The notes under the pieces: generated by a model
The model's input: only the letters and a program-made list of their open reading frames with translations
Database searches by the model: none
Told to the model about the DNA's origin: nothing
Shown: piece after piece, positions 1 through 9,069 of the stretch
How positions within the stretch are numbered: the stretch's first letter is position 1
Layout of the letters: every line of letters begins with the position of its first letter
Assembly: GCA_018649885.1 (NCBI GenBank)
Contig: JABIHA010000006.1
Location: 1-59,919, forward strand
Length of the DNA stretch: 59,919 nucleotides
From: Bacteriovoracaceae bacterium
Lineage (GTDB): Bacteria > Bdellovibrionota > Bacteriovoracia > Bacteriovoracales > Bacteriovoracaceae
Direction: 5' to 3'
Made by a program: the position numbers and the translations under genes

Positions 1-1
1 C

Positions 2-263
2 AAAGAAAAACTCCTTCTTTTTTTGAAATACCCCCAGCTTCCGCTTCACAACAATCAAGCAGAGCTGGACATCAGAGAGAGTTATCAAAGGAAAGATCTC
101 ACTTCAAAATAGATCAAGGCAAGGCATGGAGGCATGGGATTTGATGCTATCAATAATCTCAACTTGCAGAAAACTTGGTGTGAGTTTTTGGAAATACCTA
201 GATGATCGAACTTCGGCCCGCGGAGAACTTCCTTTTCTTGCCCAAACTATAAGATCTCTTTAA
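2..263 (+). pseudogene. IS66-like transposase, C-terminal remnant, frameshifted
   Basis: Two adjoining reading frames together give a transposase C-terminus. From base 2 the frame reads a stretch containing PQLPLHNNQAELDIR and QRKDL. Near bases 105-112 the similarity moves to another frame reading SLQNRSRQGMEAWDLML, then STCRKLGVSFWKYLDDR, and stops with TAA at 261-263. The PLHNNxAE, RKDxS and TCRKLGxSFWxYLxDR blocks are typical of the end of IS66-type DDE transposases as I remember them. No start codon or N-terminus lies in the window, so the 5' part is outside it or lost. The frameshift indicates an inactive copy. Family assignment is from memory and could be a related DDE family. Confidence 0.5.
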
Positions 264-273
264 AAACAGTATA

Positions 274-301
274 TTGGCCAGTTACTACCTCTCTGTATAA
301 A
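274..301 (+). promoter_or_regulatory. candidate sigma70 promoter for the lipoprotein gene
   Basis: TTGGCC (274-279) and TATAAA (296-301) are separated by 16 bp and lie about 90 bp upstream of the lipoprotein start at 389. This is a visual match only. Confidence 0.3.
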
Positions 302-388
302 AATTAGACAATCAGATAAAATCTTCAATTTAGTAGCTATAAATGTAGCTGGCTTATAGTCTGGTAGGGAATAATTGGAGAATTTAAA

Positions 389-1075
389 ATGCACCGAACG
401 CTACTTACACTTTTAATCGCCTCACTACTTGGCGCAAGTTGTATGAAACAGGGATCCGAGATCCCTAGTGAAGCGGCCCATCTATTTGAATCCAAAGACG
501 CAAAAAAGAAAAAAAAGAAGAAGAAGAAAAAGAAAGCACCTAAAAATATCATACTCCCAAGTGGAAATTTTCAGTTCACAGATGGACAAATCGCTTTAGT
601 CTCAAGGGGAAGATTCTTTCATGATGATATCCCTACATTTGAACACGAGCAGGTCTTCAATTTGACAAGAGATAAAAAAGACCTTGAAGAAACAGTGCCT
701 ATGGATTTTATCTATATAAAGGTAGATGGTGGAGACCCGACTATGGTCATCGCATCCACTAAAGACAGAAAGCTCCACAAGGAGTATCAGAAGTACCTAG
801 TGGAAGATGAAGACGAGGAAGAAGAAGATGATGAGGAAACTGATCCTTCAGTTAAGATCTACGCCACAGGAAGAATTTCTTTTGAATTCGATGAAAAAGC
901 TATTTTAAGTAAAATAAAAATTGATAATAAAGGATCAAAAATTTGTTCTTCATTTTCACTGATGAGCAAGCTTTTGACATTTTTTAGTAGCTCTAAAAGA
1001 TTCAAAGTACCAAAAGGTGTCCAAGTCAGTTTTAAGCATCAAAAAAATAGTGACTGTGAATTTGAATTAGAGTAA
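389..1075 (+). CDS. lipoprotein with poly-lysine and poly-acidic tracts, unknown function
   Basis: I do not recognise a family. Residues 1-17 form a short hydrophobic signal peptide followed by LLGASC, so Cys18 is a plausible lipidation site, although Gly at -3 makes the lipobox weak. Residues about 38-50 are almost entirely lysine (AAG/AAA codons), and around residues 139-151 there is a run of Asp and Glu. The two opposite charge tracts could associate within or between molecules. The rest is mixed and folded-looking, with three cysteines besides Cys18. GGAG precedes ATG at a good distance. The gene converges on the glycosyltransferase with only about 5 bp between stop codons. A surface or periplasmic location is inferred from the lipobox. 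Confidence 0.75.
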   Translation: MHRTLLTLLIASLLGASCMKQGSEIPSEAAHLFESKDAKKKKKKKKKKKAPKNIILPSGNFQFTDGQIALVSRGRFFHDDIPTFEHEQVFNLTRDKKDLEETVPMDFIYIKVDGGDPTMVIASTKDRKLHKEYQKYLVEDEDEEEEDDEETDPSVKIYATGRISFEFDEKAILSKIKIDNKGSKICSSFSLMSKLLTFFSSSKRFKVPKGVQVSFKHQKNSDCEFELE

Positions 1076-1080
1076 AAAAA

Positions 1081-2142
1081 TCATGGTAAGTACTTCCTAT
1101 AAAGTTCAAGGTAACTCTCAGCTGTTGATCTCCAATTAAATTGTTCGCTCCACTTCACCATTTGCAAGGATTCCTCGCTTCCCTTTTGGATTTTGTCTAT
1201 AGCATTAAGTACAACGAAGGCCATGTCAGCTGGATCAAAGTTCTTAAAGTAATCTGCGTGAACTCCACCGATTTCAGGAAGACTCATTTCAGTTGATAAA
1301 ATTGTGGGAATTCCCTGGCCCATGGCCTCCACTGCTGGAATGCCAAAACCTTCGGCGAGAGAGGGAAAGACAAAAGCACTTGCATTTTGATAGTACCAAC
1401 TCTTCATCTGTTCACTAATTTTACCAGGTAAAAAGACTCTCTTTTCAAGCCCATTTTTGACAACTTCCTCACTTATCTCACTAGCGTATGGATGATAGGT
1501 GGAGCCAGCAATAACTAAGTCAAAGTCTTTTAGATGCTTCATCATTTGGACTAGTACATGAAAGTTCTTCTTGGGAAGAATTGTTCCCACCGTAAAGAGA
1601 AAGGGACGATCTGATAGAAAAGATGGTCTTTCCACACTAGTAGTATCTTGCAATAAGTTAACCCCTAAGTAGATTTGGTGAATTTCGGTGTCCCCTACTC
1701 TTAGATGTTCTCTAACTATTTTTTCTGTGTACTTTGAAATAACCGTAAGTGCACAGCTTCGATCAACTTTTTTTTGCAATATCTTGATGCGATTTTCAAT
1801 TGTCTTCGAGTCTCTTTCTTCTTGTAGGAAATTGAGATCATTTATTGTTAGAAGAAAGGGAATTTTCTTTGAAGGGGGAAAGTACTTTGTATCTTGATGG
1901 ATTGAATGCCACAAGTCAGTTTTAGGAGATAAAAAAGGTAGTGTCTTATAGATTTTTTTCAGTGTGTGGTAGCGCGCTTTTTCTCCAAACTCGGAAATTT
2001 GCCCTGGAAAAACCATATATTCTAAATCCAGATCCTTTGGCGCAATTTCCTCAAAAATCTGACCTAATTGCAAACAAACCTGTCCCAGTCCGCAAGCAAT
2101 GTCAGATAGCTTTTCCATTTCAATGATTACACGATTTCCCAT
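1081..2142 (-). CDS. GT4-family glycosyltransferase
   Basis: A 353-residue GT-B fold glycosyltransferase, close to the usual family length. The C-terminal half carries the donor-binding region: PFLFTVGTILPKKN starts the second Rossmann domain, followed by LPGKISEQM and EGFGIPAVEAMGQGIP, whose two glutamates form the E-x7-E motif that binds the nucleotide sugar. No signal peptide or membrane segment is seen, so it should be cytosolic or peripheral at the inner membrane. The acceptor and sugar cannot be told from sequence; LPS or capsule mannosyl/glucosyl transfer is typical of the family. ATG start with a weak AGG just upstream. It follows the unknown gene at 2168-2872 on the same strand and may be the last gene of that transcript. 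Confidence 0.85.
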   Translation of the reverse strand: MGNRVIIEMEKLSDIACGLGQVCLQLGQIFEEIAPKDLDLEYMVFPGQISEFGEKARYHTLKKIYKTLPFLSPKTDLWHSIHQDTKYFPPSKKIPFLLTINDLNFLQEERDSKTIENRIKILQKKVDRSCALTVISKYTEKIVREHLRVGDTEIHQIYLGVNLLQDTTSVERPSFLSDRPFLFTVGTILPKKNFHVLVQMMKHLKDFDLVIAGSTYHPYASEISEEVVKNGLEKRVFLPGKISEQMKSWYYQNASAFVFPSLAEGFGIPAVEAMGQGIPTILSTEMSLPEIGGVHADYFKNFDPADMAFVVLNAIDKIQKGSEESLQMVKWSEQFNWRSTAESYLELYRKYLP

Positions 2143-2167
2143 GACCTATAGTATAGGACAGCTATCA

Positions 2168-2872
2168 CTATGTTTGAAGGGAATTCAAAAAAGGGGCCTC
2201 TAATTTATTAATACCTGCGCTGCCTGCCAAGTCAAAGGCCTTGGATCTTTGCAAAATTCGATCATCTAGGACATTAAAGTCCGAGATCAATATGAATTTG
2301 TACCAAGGAAAGAATGAGAGTCGATAGAGCATTTTGTTAAATAGCTTCTTTAAAAATGCTCCCTTTAAGTGACTCGCGGTGATGCTATATCTTGGTGCGA
2401 CAATTCTTGTCTCTTCCCACTTTAAAACACTCAAGTAAATTTCTTTTTTTCTTATGCTGTCTATCTTTCGATTTTTTTTGCGGTATAGGTGAATCAAATC
2501 AAGCGAGTTTTGATATTCGGTTGAAATAAAGTTACATTTATTCTCACTTTTTGATTCTAAGTACTTTGTCACTAAATCGAGAAATAGGTATCTATTAGTT
2601 TGCTTTTTCTCCCTCAAGTAAAGGGATACGGGAATAAGATACTTAGTGAGCATCCATTGCCACCTTCTAAAAATAAAAAACACTGAATTTAAAATCAATT
2701 CATATAGGTATATTTCTTTGGATAATTGCTTAGTCTCATAAGATAGTATTAGCGGATTTAAAAAATTTTTATTTGAATCAATATAGATGCGGTAAAGCTC
2801 GATACTTCTCTTGTCGAAATCGTCAATGTCACCAGCAAGAGTACATGCTTGTTCAAGTGAGCTTGAATTCAT
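2168..2872 (-). CDS. hypothetical protein
   Basis: A 234-residue protein I cannot assign. It is rich in Leu, Ile, Tyr, Lys and aromatic residues, and has no signal peptide. The segments around residues 60-90 and 180-200 are hydrophobic and may be buried helices or membrane-associated. ATG start with GTGAGG upstream. It begins only 22 bp after the stop of the desulfurase gene and lies on the same strand, so it may be co-transcribed with the molybdenum hydroxylase operon. Nothing in the protein itself links it to molybdenum or purine metabolism. Confidence 0.6.
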   Translation of the reverse strand: MNSSSLEQACTLAGDIDDFDKRSIELYRIYIDSNKNFLNPLILSYETKQLSKEIYLYELILNSVFFIFRRWQWMLTKYLIPVSLYLREKKQTNRYLFLDLVTKYLESKSENKCNFISTEYQNSLDLIHLYRKKNRKIDSIRKKEIYLSVLKWEETRIVAPRYSITASHLKGAFLKKLFNKMLYRLSFFPWYKFILISDFNVLDDRILQRSKAFDLAGSAGINKLEAPFLNSLQT

Positions 2873-2893
2873 GGCCTCACCCTAACACAACTC

Positions 2894-4063
2894 TTAAATG
2901 GATGCAGCCTCAGGTTGTAAATTTTGACTCACTTCTTTTAGTCTATTTACAAACAATTCCAATTGGTTAGCAGTACTGCTCACTCCAAGGCCCACTCTAA
3001 AAGAGCCTTTAGATATGGTTGCGGGAGAGCCTAACCCGTTGAGTACTGATTCCCCCCCATCTTTATGGCCCATACAAGCTGAGCTGGACGATAAAAAGAT
3101 ATGGGGAAACTGATATAAAATAGAAGTGGCATCAGCGCCTTTAAGTGAAAAATTGAGAATATGAGCAAGACCAAACTCAACATCACTATTAAAGTGAAGT
3201 CCTCTTAGATCACTCGCTATTAAAAGACTTTGTAGTTTCCCAGATAATTTTTGATAGTGACGTACATGACTCGTGAGGTTTTCGGTGACAAATTCTAGGG
3301 CACACTCAAGTCCTACCACAAGTGGCAGTCCAAAAGTTCCGGCCCTAATGCCCATTTGTTGTCCCCCTCCATGAATCAGAGGGGTCAATTGTTTTAAAAG
3401 ATTGCACTTACCTACAAAGGCCCCAACATTTTTCGGGCCATAAATTTTATGTCCACTAAAGCTGAGAAAATCTACTTCTCCACTTCCTAAAAAAGGAAGC
3501 TGCGTTTTACCAAGAGATTGAGAAATATCGAGGTGTAAGAGAGCTGAATATTTTTGGGTACACTTGGATAGCTTGGGATAATCAAATAAGCTTCCAAGCT
3601 CACTATTGCCGTAACAAAGAGTCACTAGAGACTTAGGGTGGTCTTCGAGGAGACGCGCCAGGGATTCAACACAAATTTTCCCAAACATATCAGTCTTTGC
3701 GTACACCACTTTAGCGCCAAATTTTTCAATAAATTTGAGTGGTTCTAATATGGAGGGGTGCTCTACTTTAGTAGTAATAAAACTCTGGCACATACCAGAA
3801 AAATAAGCACCTTTAATAATTGTATTATTAGACTCTGTGGCCCCAGAGGTAATGACTACTTCCCTTTTTGAATATCCCCCCATCAACTGCCCGATTTTTG
3901 CTATGGCCTTATTAAACCTGGCCACTGCCAGCTGACCTAAGGCGTGGGTTGATGAGCTATTAGCAAAGTACGCAGCACTTGTGCGCTCCATCTCTGAGCT
4001 AACATCTGTGTTTATTGGTGTTGTAGAACAGTGGTCAAGAAAGATCTGATTTTCTTTCACCAC
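2894..4063 (-). CDS. NifS/IscS-like cysteine desulfurase, probable sulfur donor for the Mo hydroxylase
   Basis: Class V PLP-dependent aminotransferase fold, 389 residues. LDHCSTTPIN opens the domain. SFSGHKIYGPKNVG carries the PLP lysine at about residue 207. SSSSACMGHK, near residue 329, holds the catalytic cysteine that carries the persulfide. These support a working cysteine desulfurase (L-cysteine to L-alanine plus enzyme-bound sulfur). It is the last core gene of the xdh-type operon, overlapping the MocA-like gene by a few bases. In Rhodobacter capsulatus, NifS4 hands sulfur to XdhC-bound cofactor to make the sulfido ligand of xanthine dehydrogenase, and the same role is inferred here. 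The start is GTG at 4063 or the next codon, also GTG. A general Fe-S role is the main alternative. Confidence 0.85.
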   Translation of the reverse strand: MVKENQIFLDHCSTTPINTDVSSEMERTSAAYFANSSSTHALGQLAVARFNKAIAKIGQLMGGYSKREVVITSGATESNNTIIKGAYFSGMCQSFITTKVEHPSILEPLKFIEKFGAKVVYAKTDMFGKICVESLARLLEDHPKSLVTLCYGNSELGSLFDYPKLSKCTQKYSALLHLDISQSLGKTQLPFLGSGEVDFLSFSGHKIYGPKNVGAFVGKCNLLKQLTPLIHGGGQQMGIRAGTFGLPLVVGLECALEFVTENLTSHVRHYQKLSGKLQSLLIASDLRGLHFNSDVEFGLAHILNFSLKGADATSILYQFPHIFLSSSSACMGHKDGGESVLNGLGSPATISKGSFRVGLGVSSTANQLELFVNRLKEVSQNLQPEAASI

Positions 4064-4716
4064 GACGTTCCCGCAAAGGATTCAAACTCAGCTGGAGTAT
4101 TAAGATTCATCACCACTCTTGGGTCATTAGCCGGGGCAGCTATCACTAAACTCGGATCTAGCTTTTTAATTTGTAAATCAAGTCTTGATTCATCTCCTGA
4201 TACAAGTAGACGTTCCAAGGATTTTAAAAAATCATGATGCAGGGCCACTGGGTGTCCACCACGTTCTTCGTGATAGGGTATACAGGCCTGTGCCCCCTTG
4301 AGCACATGAAGCATCAAAATTCTTAAAATATTGACATCAGCTATAGGAATATCAATGGGAGTTAAAAATACACCTCTCGGCGCACTATCATAGCTCATAA
4401 TCTCTTTAATGCCCGATTGAATGGAGCTAAATTGTCCAAACTCAGGGTTGGGAGAAATAACGGTTTTGATTTGAATATTTTGATAATAGACGTACTCACT
4501 GCACGACTGTAAGAGCCAGGGGATTGCCTCTAAATACTTATCAGAATCGAATCCTAAAACTAATACAACTCTTCCACCACCCAATTTTCCGTAGGCCTCC
4601 AGTTGAGAAAATAACCACGGATTTCCTTTATAGGGCACAAGACCTTTGGGTGAGCCCATCCTAGATGACTTTCCTGCAGCTAATATTATTAGTGGAAAAC
4701 CACTGGGATTACTCAT
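4057..4716 (-). CDS. mocA: MocA/MobA-like molybdopterin nucleotidyltransferase
   Basis: NTP-transferase fold protein. LAAGKSSRMGSPKGL at the N-terminus is the nucleotide-binding loop, and FLTPIDIPIA is the metal-binding segment (PxDxP type). In the MocA family it adds CMP to molybdopterin to form the cytosine dinucleotide cofactor used by many xanthine-oxidase-family enzymes; whether CTP or GTP is used cannot be read here. The start is set at ATG 4716: it gives an ATGAGTAA overlap with the xdhC stop and has AGGAGAG about five bases upstream. A longer frame to 4731 has no such signal. Its position between xdhC and the desulfurase gene indicates cofactor maturation for the adjacent hydroxylase. 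Confidence 0.85.
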   Translation of the reverse strand: MSNPSGFPLIILAAGKSSRMGSPKGLVPYKGNPWLFSQLEAYGKLGGGRVVLVLGFDSDKYLEAIPWLLQSCSEYVYYQNIQIKTVISPNPEFGQFSSIQSGIKEIMSYDSAPRGVFLTPIDIPIADVNILRILMLHVLKGAQACIPYHEERGGHPVALHHDFLKSLERLLVSGDESRLDLQIKKLDPSLVIAAPANDPRVVMNLNTPAEFESFAGTSW

Positions 4717-5491
4717 GACTCTCTCCTGCATGAAAGATTTCTAAAAGTTGAGATGAAATAGAAATTCCTAGCTCACCAGGAGTCTTACCTCCAATAGCAA
4801 GGCCTATGGGGCAGTAGACTTTCTCAAGCGTTTCTTTTGAAACCCCTCTAGCATTAAGTCTTTTTTTGAATCGGTCCCACTTTGAAAGTGAGCCTATGAG
4901 CCCTAAAAATCGGGGTGAGTAGTTAGACAACTCAAAAACAAGGTCTTCATCAAGGGCGTGATCATGAGTCATAATCGCCACATAGCTAAGAGGAGATGAG
5001 AGCAAACTTTCATTCTTCTCCACAAAATCAAGTGGATCGCAACAGATACTTTCAATTCCAAAGCAGTCCCCAATTTTTTCACTCCACTGCTTTCTTTCAT
5101 CAATCACTTTTATTTGAAAAGGAGTTTCACTCAGTACACGACAAACTGCCTGGCCTACGTGGCCTGCACCAAAGAGATATAAAGTGGGTCTTTGACCTAA
5201 TACTTCGAAAAAAAGATGGGCCTCTCCTCCACAACATTGTGAGGTTCTCTCACCCAGGGGAAATTTTTCAAGGCGACTACTCCCCTCTTTCATACAGCTT
5301 TGGGCCATTGAAATGGAAATATGCTCAAGCCTTCCCCCACCGACTGTGCCAAAGAAACTACCATCTTCCACAACAATCATTTTTGCTCCCAGCTCTCGTG
5401 GTACTCCGCCTTTTACATTGACCACAGTCACTAAGACAAACCCAGAGAGCGAGCTTTCAAGCTCTGAAATTTTACTGGCCCAATCCCACAT
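4709..5491 (-). CDS. xdhC: XdhC family molybdenum cofactor insertion/sulfuration factor
   Basis: A 260-residue XdhC/CoxI protein. The N-terminal part has GGVPRELGAKMIV and GTVGGGRLE, and the SQCCGGEAHLFFE motif at about residues 85-97 has the paired cysteines typical of the family. The C-terminal half is a Rossmann domain starting YLFGAGHVGQAV. XdhC proteins bind molybdenum cofactor, support its sulfuration and deliver it to the large subunit; they are not part of the final enzyme. The gene overlaps the FAD-subunit gene by 20 bases and the mocA gene by 8, so translational coupling is likely. Cytosolic. Confidence 0.9.
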   Translation of the reverse strand: MWDWASKISELESSLSGFVLVTVVNVKGGVPRELGAKMIVVEDGSFFGTVGGGRLEHISISMAQSCMKEGSSRLEKFPLGERTSQCCGGEAHLFFEVLGQRPTLYLFGAGHVGQAVCRVLSETPFQIKVIDERKQWSEKIGDCFGIESICCDPLDFVEKNESLLSSPLSYVAIMTHDHALDEDLVFELSNYSPRFLGLIGSLSKWDRFKKRLNARGVSKETLEKVYCPIGLAIGGKTPGELGISISSQLLEIFHAGESHE

Positions 5492-6347
5492 ATATCTTCT
5501 CCATATAGTATTTAAATAAATTGAGTGTCACTTTTTTTCTATATGCACCAGTGGATCTAATATCATCAATTGGTGACAGTTCTTCGTTTAAAATGGAAAG
5601 TCCTTTTTCTATTAAATCAGATCCAAACTCCTGCTCTTCAAATGCATCCCTCAAGGAATCCATAAGAATAGGTGTCGCGGCCATGCTACCTAGAGCTAAA
5701 CGAAATTTTTCAATGCGACTATTATTCACTTGAACCATTAAGCAAAATAGAACTTTTGAAATGGCCTGGGCATTTCTTGTTCCCACTTTGTGATAAAAAT
5801 TAAATTTCTTTTCTTGCCCTCTTCTTAATTTAATATGAGTAATCAGCTCACCTGGGGCCAGAGCGTGTGTTTTATAACCTGTATGAAAGTCCTGGTAATC
5901 AACCCATCTTTGTCCTTCACTAGAGCTTAGCAGTAATTCAGCGTCGTAACATAGAAGAGCAGGAGGTGTATCAGCTGCGGGAGAAGCATTGACAATATTT
6001 CCGCCAATAGTCCCACGGTTTTGAATCGCTTTGGCGCCAGTTAGTCCGGCGGCTTGATAGAGTAAGGGAAATTCTGATTTTATCACCTCACTGGAGCGAA
6101 TTTCACTATAAGTGGTAAGTGCACCTAAAACAACTTCACAATCTGACTCTTCAATACCTTGTAGTTCAAATAATCCCCATATATTGAGAAAGTCGGCACC
6201 ATCCAGTAAATTAGACTCTAGCTGGACCATTAAGTCAGTCCCGCCTGCAAATGGAATCCATTTTTTATCTGTATCAGCTAGTAGCTGAAGTGCCTCGCTC
6301 AGATCTTCTGGAGTTGTCATTGAAAGCGTGGAAGTTGAGTTTCTCAC
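5472..6347 (-). CDS. molybdenum hydroxylase FAD-binding subunit
   Basis: FAD-binding medium subunit of the xanthine dehydrogenase/CO dehydrogenase family. PFAGGTDLMVQLES is the FAD pyrophosphate loop, and QNRGTIGGNIVNASPAADTP is the second flavin-contact segment; the C-terminal part matches the CO_deh_flav_C region. It passes electrons from the Fe-S subunit to NAD or another acceptor. The start is placed at GTG 6347 because GGAGG lies 8 bases upstream and the GTGA overlaps the stop of the Fe-S subunit gene. A TTG further out at 6371 would add eight residues without a better ribosome site. At about 291 residues it has the usual length. Confidence 0.9.
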   Translation of the reverse strand: MRNSTSTLSMTTPEDLSEALQLLADTDKKWIPFAGGTDLMVQLESNLLDGADFLNIWGLFELQGIEESDCEVVLGALTTYSEIRSSEVIKSEFPLLYQAAGLTGAKAIQNRGTIGGNIVNASPAADTPPALLCYDAELLLSSSEGQRWVDYQDFHTGYKTHALAPGELITHIKLRRGQEKKFNFYHKVGTRNAQAISKVLFCLMVQVNNSRIEKFRLALGSMAATPILMDSLRDAFEEQEFGSDLIEKGLSILNEELSPIDDIRSTGAYRKKVTLNLFKYYMEKIYVGLGQ

Positions 6348-6823
6348 TGTTGATCCTCCATTTGAGAGCAAATTAATGTCGACTCAAAGATTTTCTTATA
6401 GCCTGTACAACGACACAAGTTTCCTGAAAGCGCCGTTTTGACCTCTTCAAGATTTGGTGCCGGGTTATCCCTAAGTAAACTAATGGCGGCAAGCACCATA
6501 CCCGGAGTACAAAACCCACACTGAGCTCCTCCATTTTCTAGAAACGATTTTTGAATAGGGGCCAAGCTCTCAGAGTTTGCCACTCCCTCAATGGTTTCAA
6601 TCTCAGAAGATGCTACCTGGGAGATGGGAATCAAACAGCTATTGACTAGTTTTCCATTAACTAAAACACTGCAGGCCCCACACTCTCCTTCACCACAACC
6701 TTCTTTGGTTCCAGTTAAGTTTTCATCTGATCTGATAGTATCAAGTAGGCGCTCCATTGGATGGGCCAAAAAGACTTTGGTCTCTCCATTTATTTTCAAT
6801 GTAAATTCTTCTTTATGACTCAC
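6344..6823 (-). CDS. molybdenum hydroxylase [2Fe-2S] subunit
   Basis: Small iron-sulfur subunit of 159 residues, the typical length. A plant-ferredoxin-type cluster site (CGEGECGACSVLVNG, with a fourth Cys soon after) is followed by the helical second cluster domain with CGFCTPGM and CRCTGY. All eight cysteine ligands are present. It carries electrons from the molybdenum site to the FAD subunit. GTG start, with GGAGG about six bases upstream and overlapping the end of the large-subunit gene. It lies between the large and FAD subunits in the transcript. Confidence 0.95.
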   Translation of the reverse strand: MSHKEEFTLKINGETKVFLAHPMERLLDTIRSDENLTGTKEGCGEGECGACSVLVNGKLVNSCLIPISQVASSEIETIEGVANSESLAPIQKSFLENGGAQCGFCTPGMVLAAISLLRDNPAPNLEEVKTALSGNLCRCTGYKKIFESTLICSQMEDQQ

Positions 6824-9038
6824 TAGAGGCCTCCATAAATTCCATTAAATCCTCTGGTAGCATGGGGATAAAATGAGGCGCGCTTCCAAGGGCATTTTGG
6901 ACAGCATTAATAATGGCGGGAGCAGGTCCATCCATCGGTAGCTCCCCAATCCCTTTGGCGCCTTTTGGTCCATAGTTTTGATTTTTTTCTTCGAAATAGA
7001 CTCTGATATCGGGAACATCTGCACTTGTGTGCATTATGTAATTAGTCATTTGACTATTTTTCATCAGGCCTTCTTCCCAAACCACTTTTTCACTAAGTGC
7101 GTAGCCAACTCCCTGGGCAACACCGCCCTCAATTTGGCCTTCGGCAAGAGTTGGATGCATCACATGCCCCACTTCTTGGATGGCCACAAAATCATCAACC
7201 TTTGTTTCATAGGTAAGGGTGTTGACTGAGACTTCAGCAGCGTAGACGGCCCAGGCATATGTTGCGTAGGCGTCACCTTGGTAATTCTCTTCATCCCATT
7301 TTATACCTGGTGGCTGCTTGTACTGAACATAGGATTTAAGACTTCCAAATTGATCAATATATTTTCCACTGGCCTCAAAGAATTCCCTCTCAGTATAGAC
7401 TTCACCAAGAAAACCTGTGGTCCTCAAAGTGCTGACAAGAGAGCTTCCAGCTTTTTCTAAAAGATCTCCCACAACCATTGTTGTTCTTGAGGCCACTGTC
7501 GGCCCTGAATTTGGGACATTACTTGTATCAGGCCTTGCCACAATCACACTTTGCTCAGAAATCCCTAAGGCACTGGAAGCCACTTGAGAAAAAATCGTAT
7601 TGGCCCCTTGGCCTATTTCAGTACTTGAGGCCTTGACGACCACCTGGCCATCTCTTGTCGCCTCTAATCCAACAATAGAGGCGAGATAACTCTCACCTGA
7701 GCCCGTAAAACCGGCGCCATGAAAAAAGCATGCAAGCCCAATCCCTTTTTTTACAATTGGGTTTTTCTTATTCTGAATGGCGAAGCTCTTAGATTTTTCT
7801 GAGAAATCCATTAACTCATCTACCGTGGAAAAGAGCTCATGATAGCCAGGCTCCTCAGCAATACTTTGCCCAGTAGCGGTGGTATCCCCAATTTTGAGCA
7901 CATTGATTTTTCTAAATTCGACAGGATCAATTCCCAATTTTTTGGCCACCACATCCATATGCCTTTCTAAGGCGAATATACTTTGAGGAGCACCAAAACC
8001 ACGAAAGGCGCCAAAGGGAGGATGATTTGTGGCAACGGCCTTTGAGTGAACCCTGACATTTTCAATATTGTAGGGACCTGCTGCGTGAATAGTTCCCCTA
8101 CTTAGTACCACTGAAGACAGTGTGGCGTAGGCACCACCGTCTAGAAAAAATTCAAAATCAAGACCCGTTATCTTTCCTTTTTTATCTACGGCCATTTTAA
8201 TATGAGACATTGAAGGATGGCGCTTAGTGGTCACCTCCATGTCTTCGGCCCGTGAATAAATCATCTTCACTGGTCTTTTTGATTTATATGATAGAAGGGC
8301 AGCATGCGAAGAAATGATAGATGGATAATCCTCTTTCCCTCCAAAGCCCCCGCCTGTTTCGGTTTGAACAACCCTAACTTTTTCTGGTGGAAGAGAAAAT
8401 ACTTCTCTTAGAGCCTGCTGAACATAGTAAGGACATTGAAGCGATCCCCACACAGTAATACTGCCATCATCACTTGCGTGGGCGATGACACCGTGGTTTT
8501 CAATATAGAGCTGCTCTTGTGCTCCGGTGGAATAACTGCCTTCAATAACCTGACTGCCTGCGCTTATGCCTTTGGCCACGTCACCTTTAGTGATGGTGTA
8601 CTCTTTAAAAATATTGTCACTTCCCCAAACTACTTCTTTTTTGGCCAAAGAGTCTTCAATACTAAAAATACCTGGACTGGCTTCTATATCGAGTTCTACA
8701 TAATCACGGGCCTTTAAAACCTCTTCTCTATCCTCACCGGCGAGAAGTAGCACCACCTCACCAGGATGAGAAATATGAGAGGAGGCCAGACAAGGCTGAT
8801 CATCCAAGATTACCTGAATCACATTTTTCCCAGGAATATCCGAAGCCCTTACAATGGTGAATTTTTCCCAATCAATACCGGGTTTAAAACTAACCCCTTT
8901 TATTTTTCCTCTGGGAACACTACTTCTGACACTCACTCCGTGGAGCATATTGGGAAATTTTAAATCATCTATGTACTTAGACTTTCCAGTCAGCTTCGAA
9001 ACACCTTCTACCCTGGTCGGAAAACTTCTTTTTTTCAT
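6813..9038 (-). CDS. molybdenum hydroxylase large (Mo-cofactor) subunit, xanthine dehydrogenase type
   Basis: A 741-residue molybdopterin-binding catalytic subunit. The N-terminal a/b hammerhead begins FPTRVEGVSKLTGKSKYIDD. Cofactor-binding blocks include TGGGFGGKEDYP, FGAFRGFGAPQ and GPKGAKGIGELPMDGP. The Glu in KGIGELP corresponds to the catalytic glutamate (Glu1261 of bovine xanthine oxidase), and the Arg in FRGFG to the substrate-orienting arginine (Arg880). Together with the Fe-S and FAD subunits it forms a three-subunit hydroxylase. Hypoxanthine/xanthine is the best substrate guess because a purine-type permease precedes it, but other heterocycles or aldehydes are possible. ATG start with AAAGGT upstream. 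There is no Tat signal on the Fe-S subunit, so the enzyme is cytosolic. Confidence 0.92.
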   Translation of the reverse strand: MKKRSFPTRVEGVSKLTGKSKYIDDLKFPNMLHGVSVRSSVPRGKIKGVSFKPGIDWEKFTIVRASDIPGKNVIQVILDDQPCLASSHISHPGEVVLLLAGEDREEVLKARDYVELDIEASPGIFSIEDSLAKKEVVWGSDNIFKEYTITKGDVAKGISAGSQVIEGSYSTGAQEQLYIENHGVIAHASDDGSITVWGSLQCPYYVQQALREVFSLPPEKVRVVQTETGGGFGGKEDYPSIISSHAALLSYKSKRPVKMIYSRAEDMEVTTKRHPSMSHIKMAVDKKGKITGLDFEFFLDGGAYATLSSVVLSRGTIHAAGPYNIENVRVHSKAVATNHPPFGAFRGFGAPQSIFALERHMDVVAKKLGIDPVEFRKINVLKIGDTTATGQSIAEEPGYHELFSTVDELMDFSEKSKSFAIQNKKNPIVKKGIGLACFFHGAGFTGSGESYLASIVGLEATRDGQVVVKASSTEIGQGANTIFSQVASSALGISEQSVIVARPDTSNVPNSGPTVASRTTMVVGDLLEKAGSSLVSTLRTTGFLGEVYTEREFFEASGKYIDQFGSLKSYVQYKQPPGIKWDEENYQGDAYATYAWAVYAAEVSVNTLTYETKVDDFVAIQEVGHVMHPTLAEGQIEGGVAQGVGYALSEKVVWEEGLMKNSQMTNYIMHTSADVPDIRVYFEEKNQNYGPKGAKGIGELPMDGPAPAIINAVQNALGSAPHFIPMLPEDLMEFMEASSES

Positions 9039-9069
9039 TTTTTTAAATACCTTTTTTTAATCGTCAATT

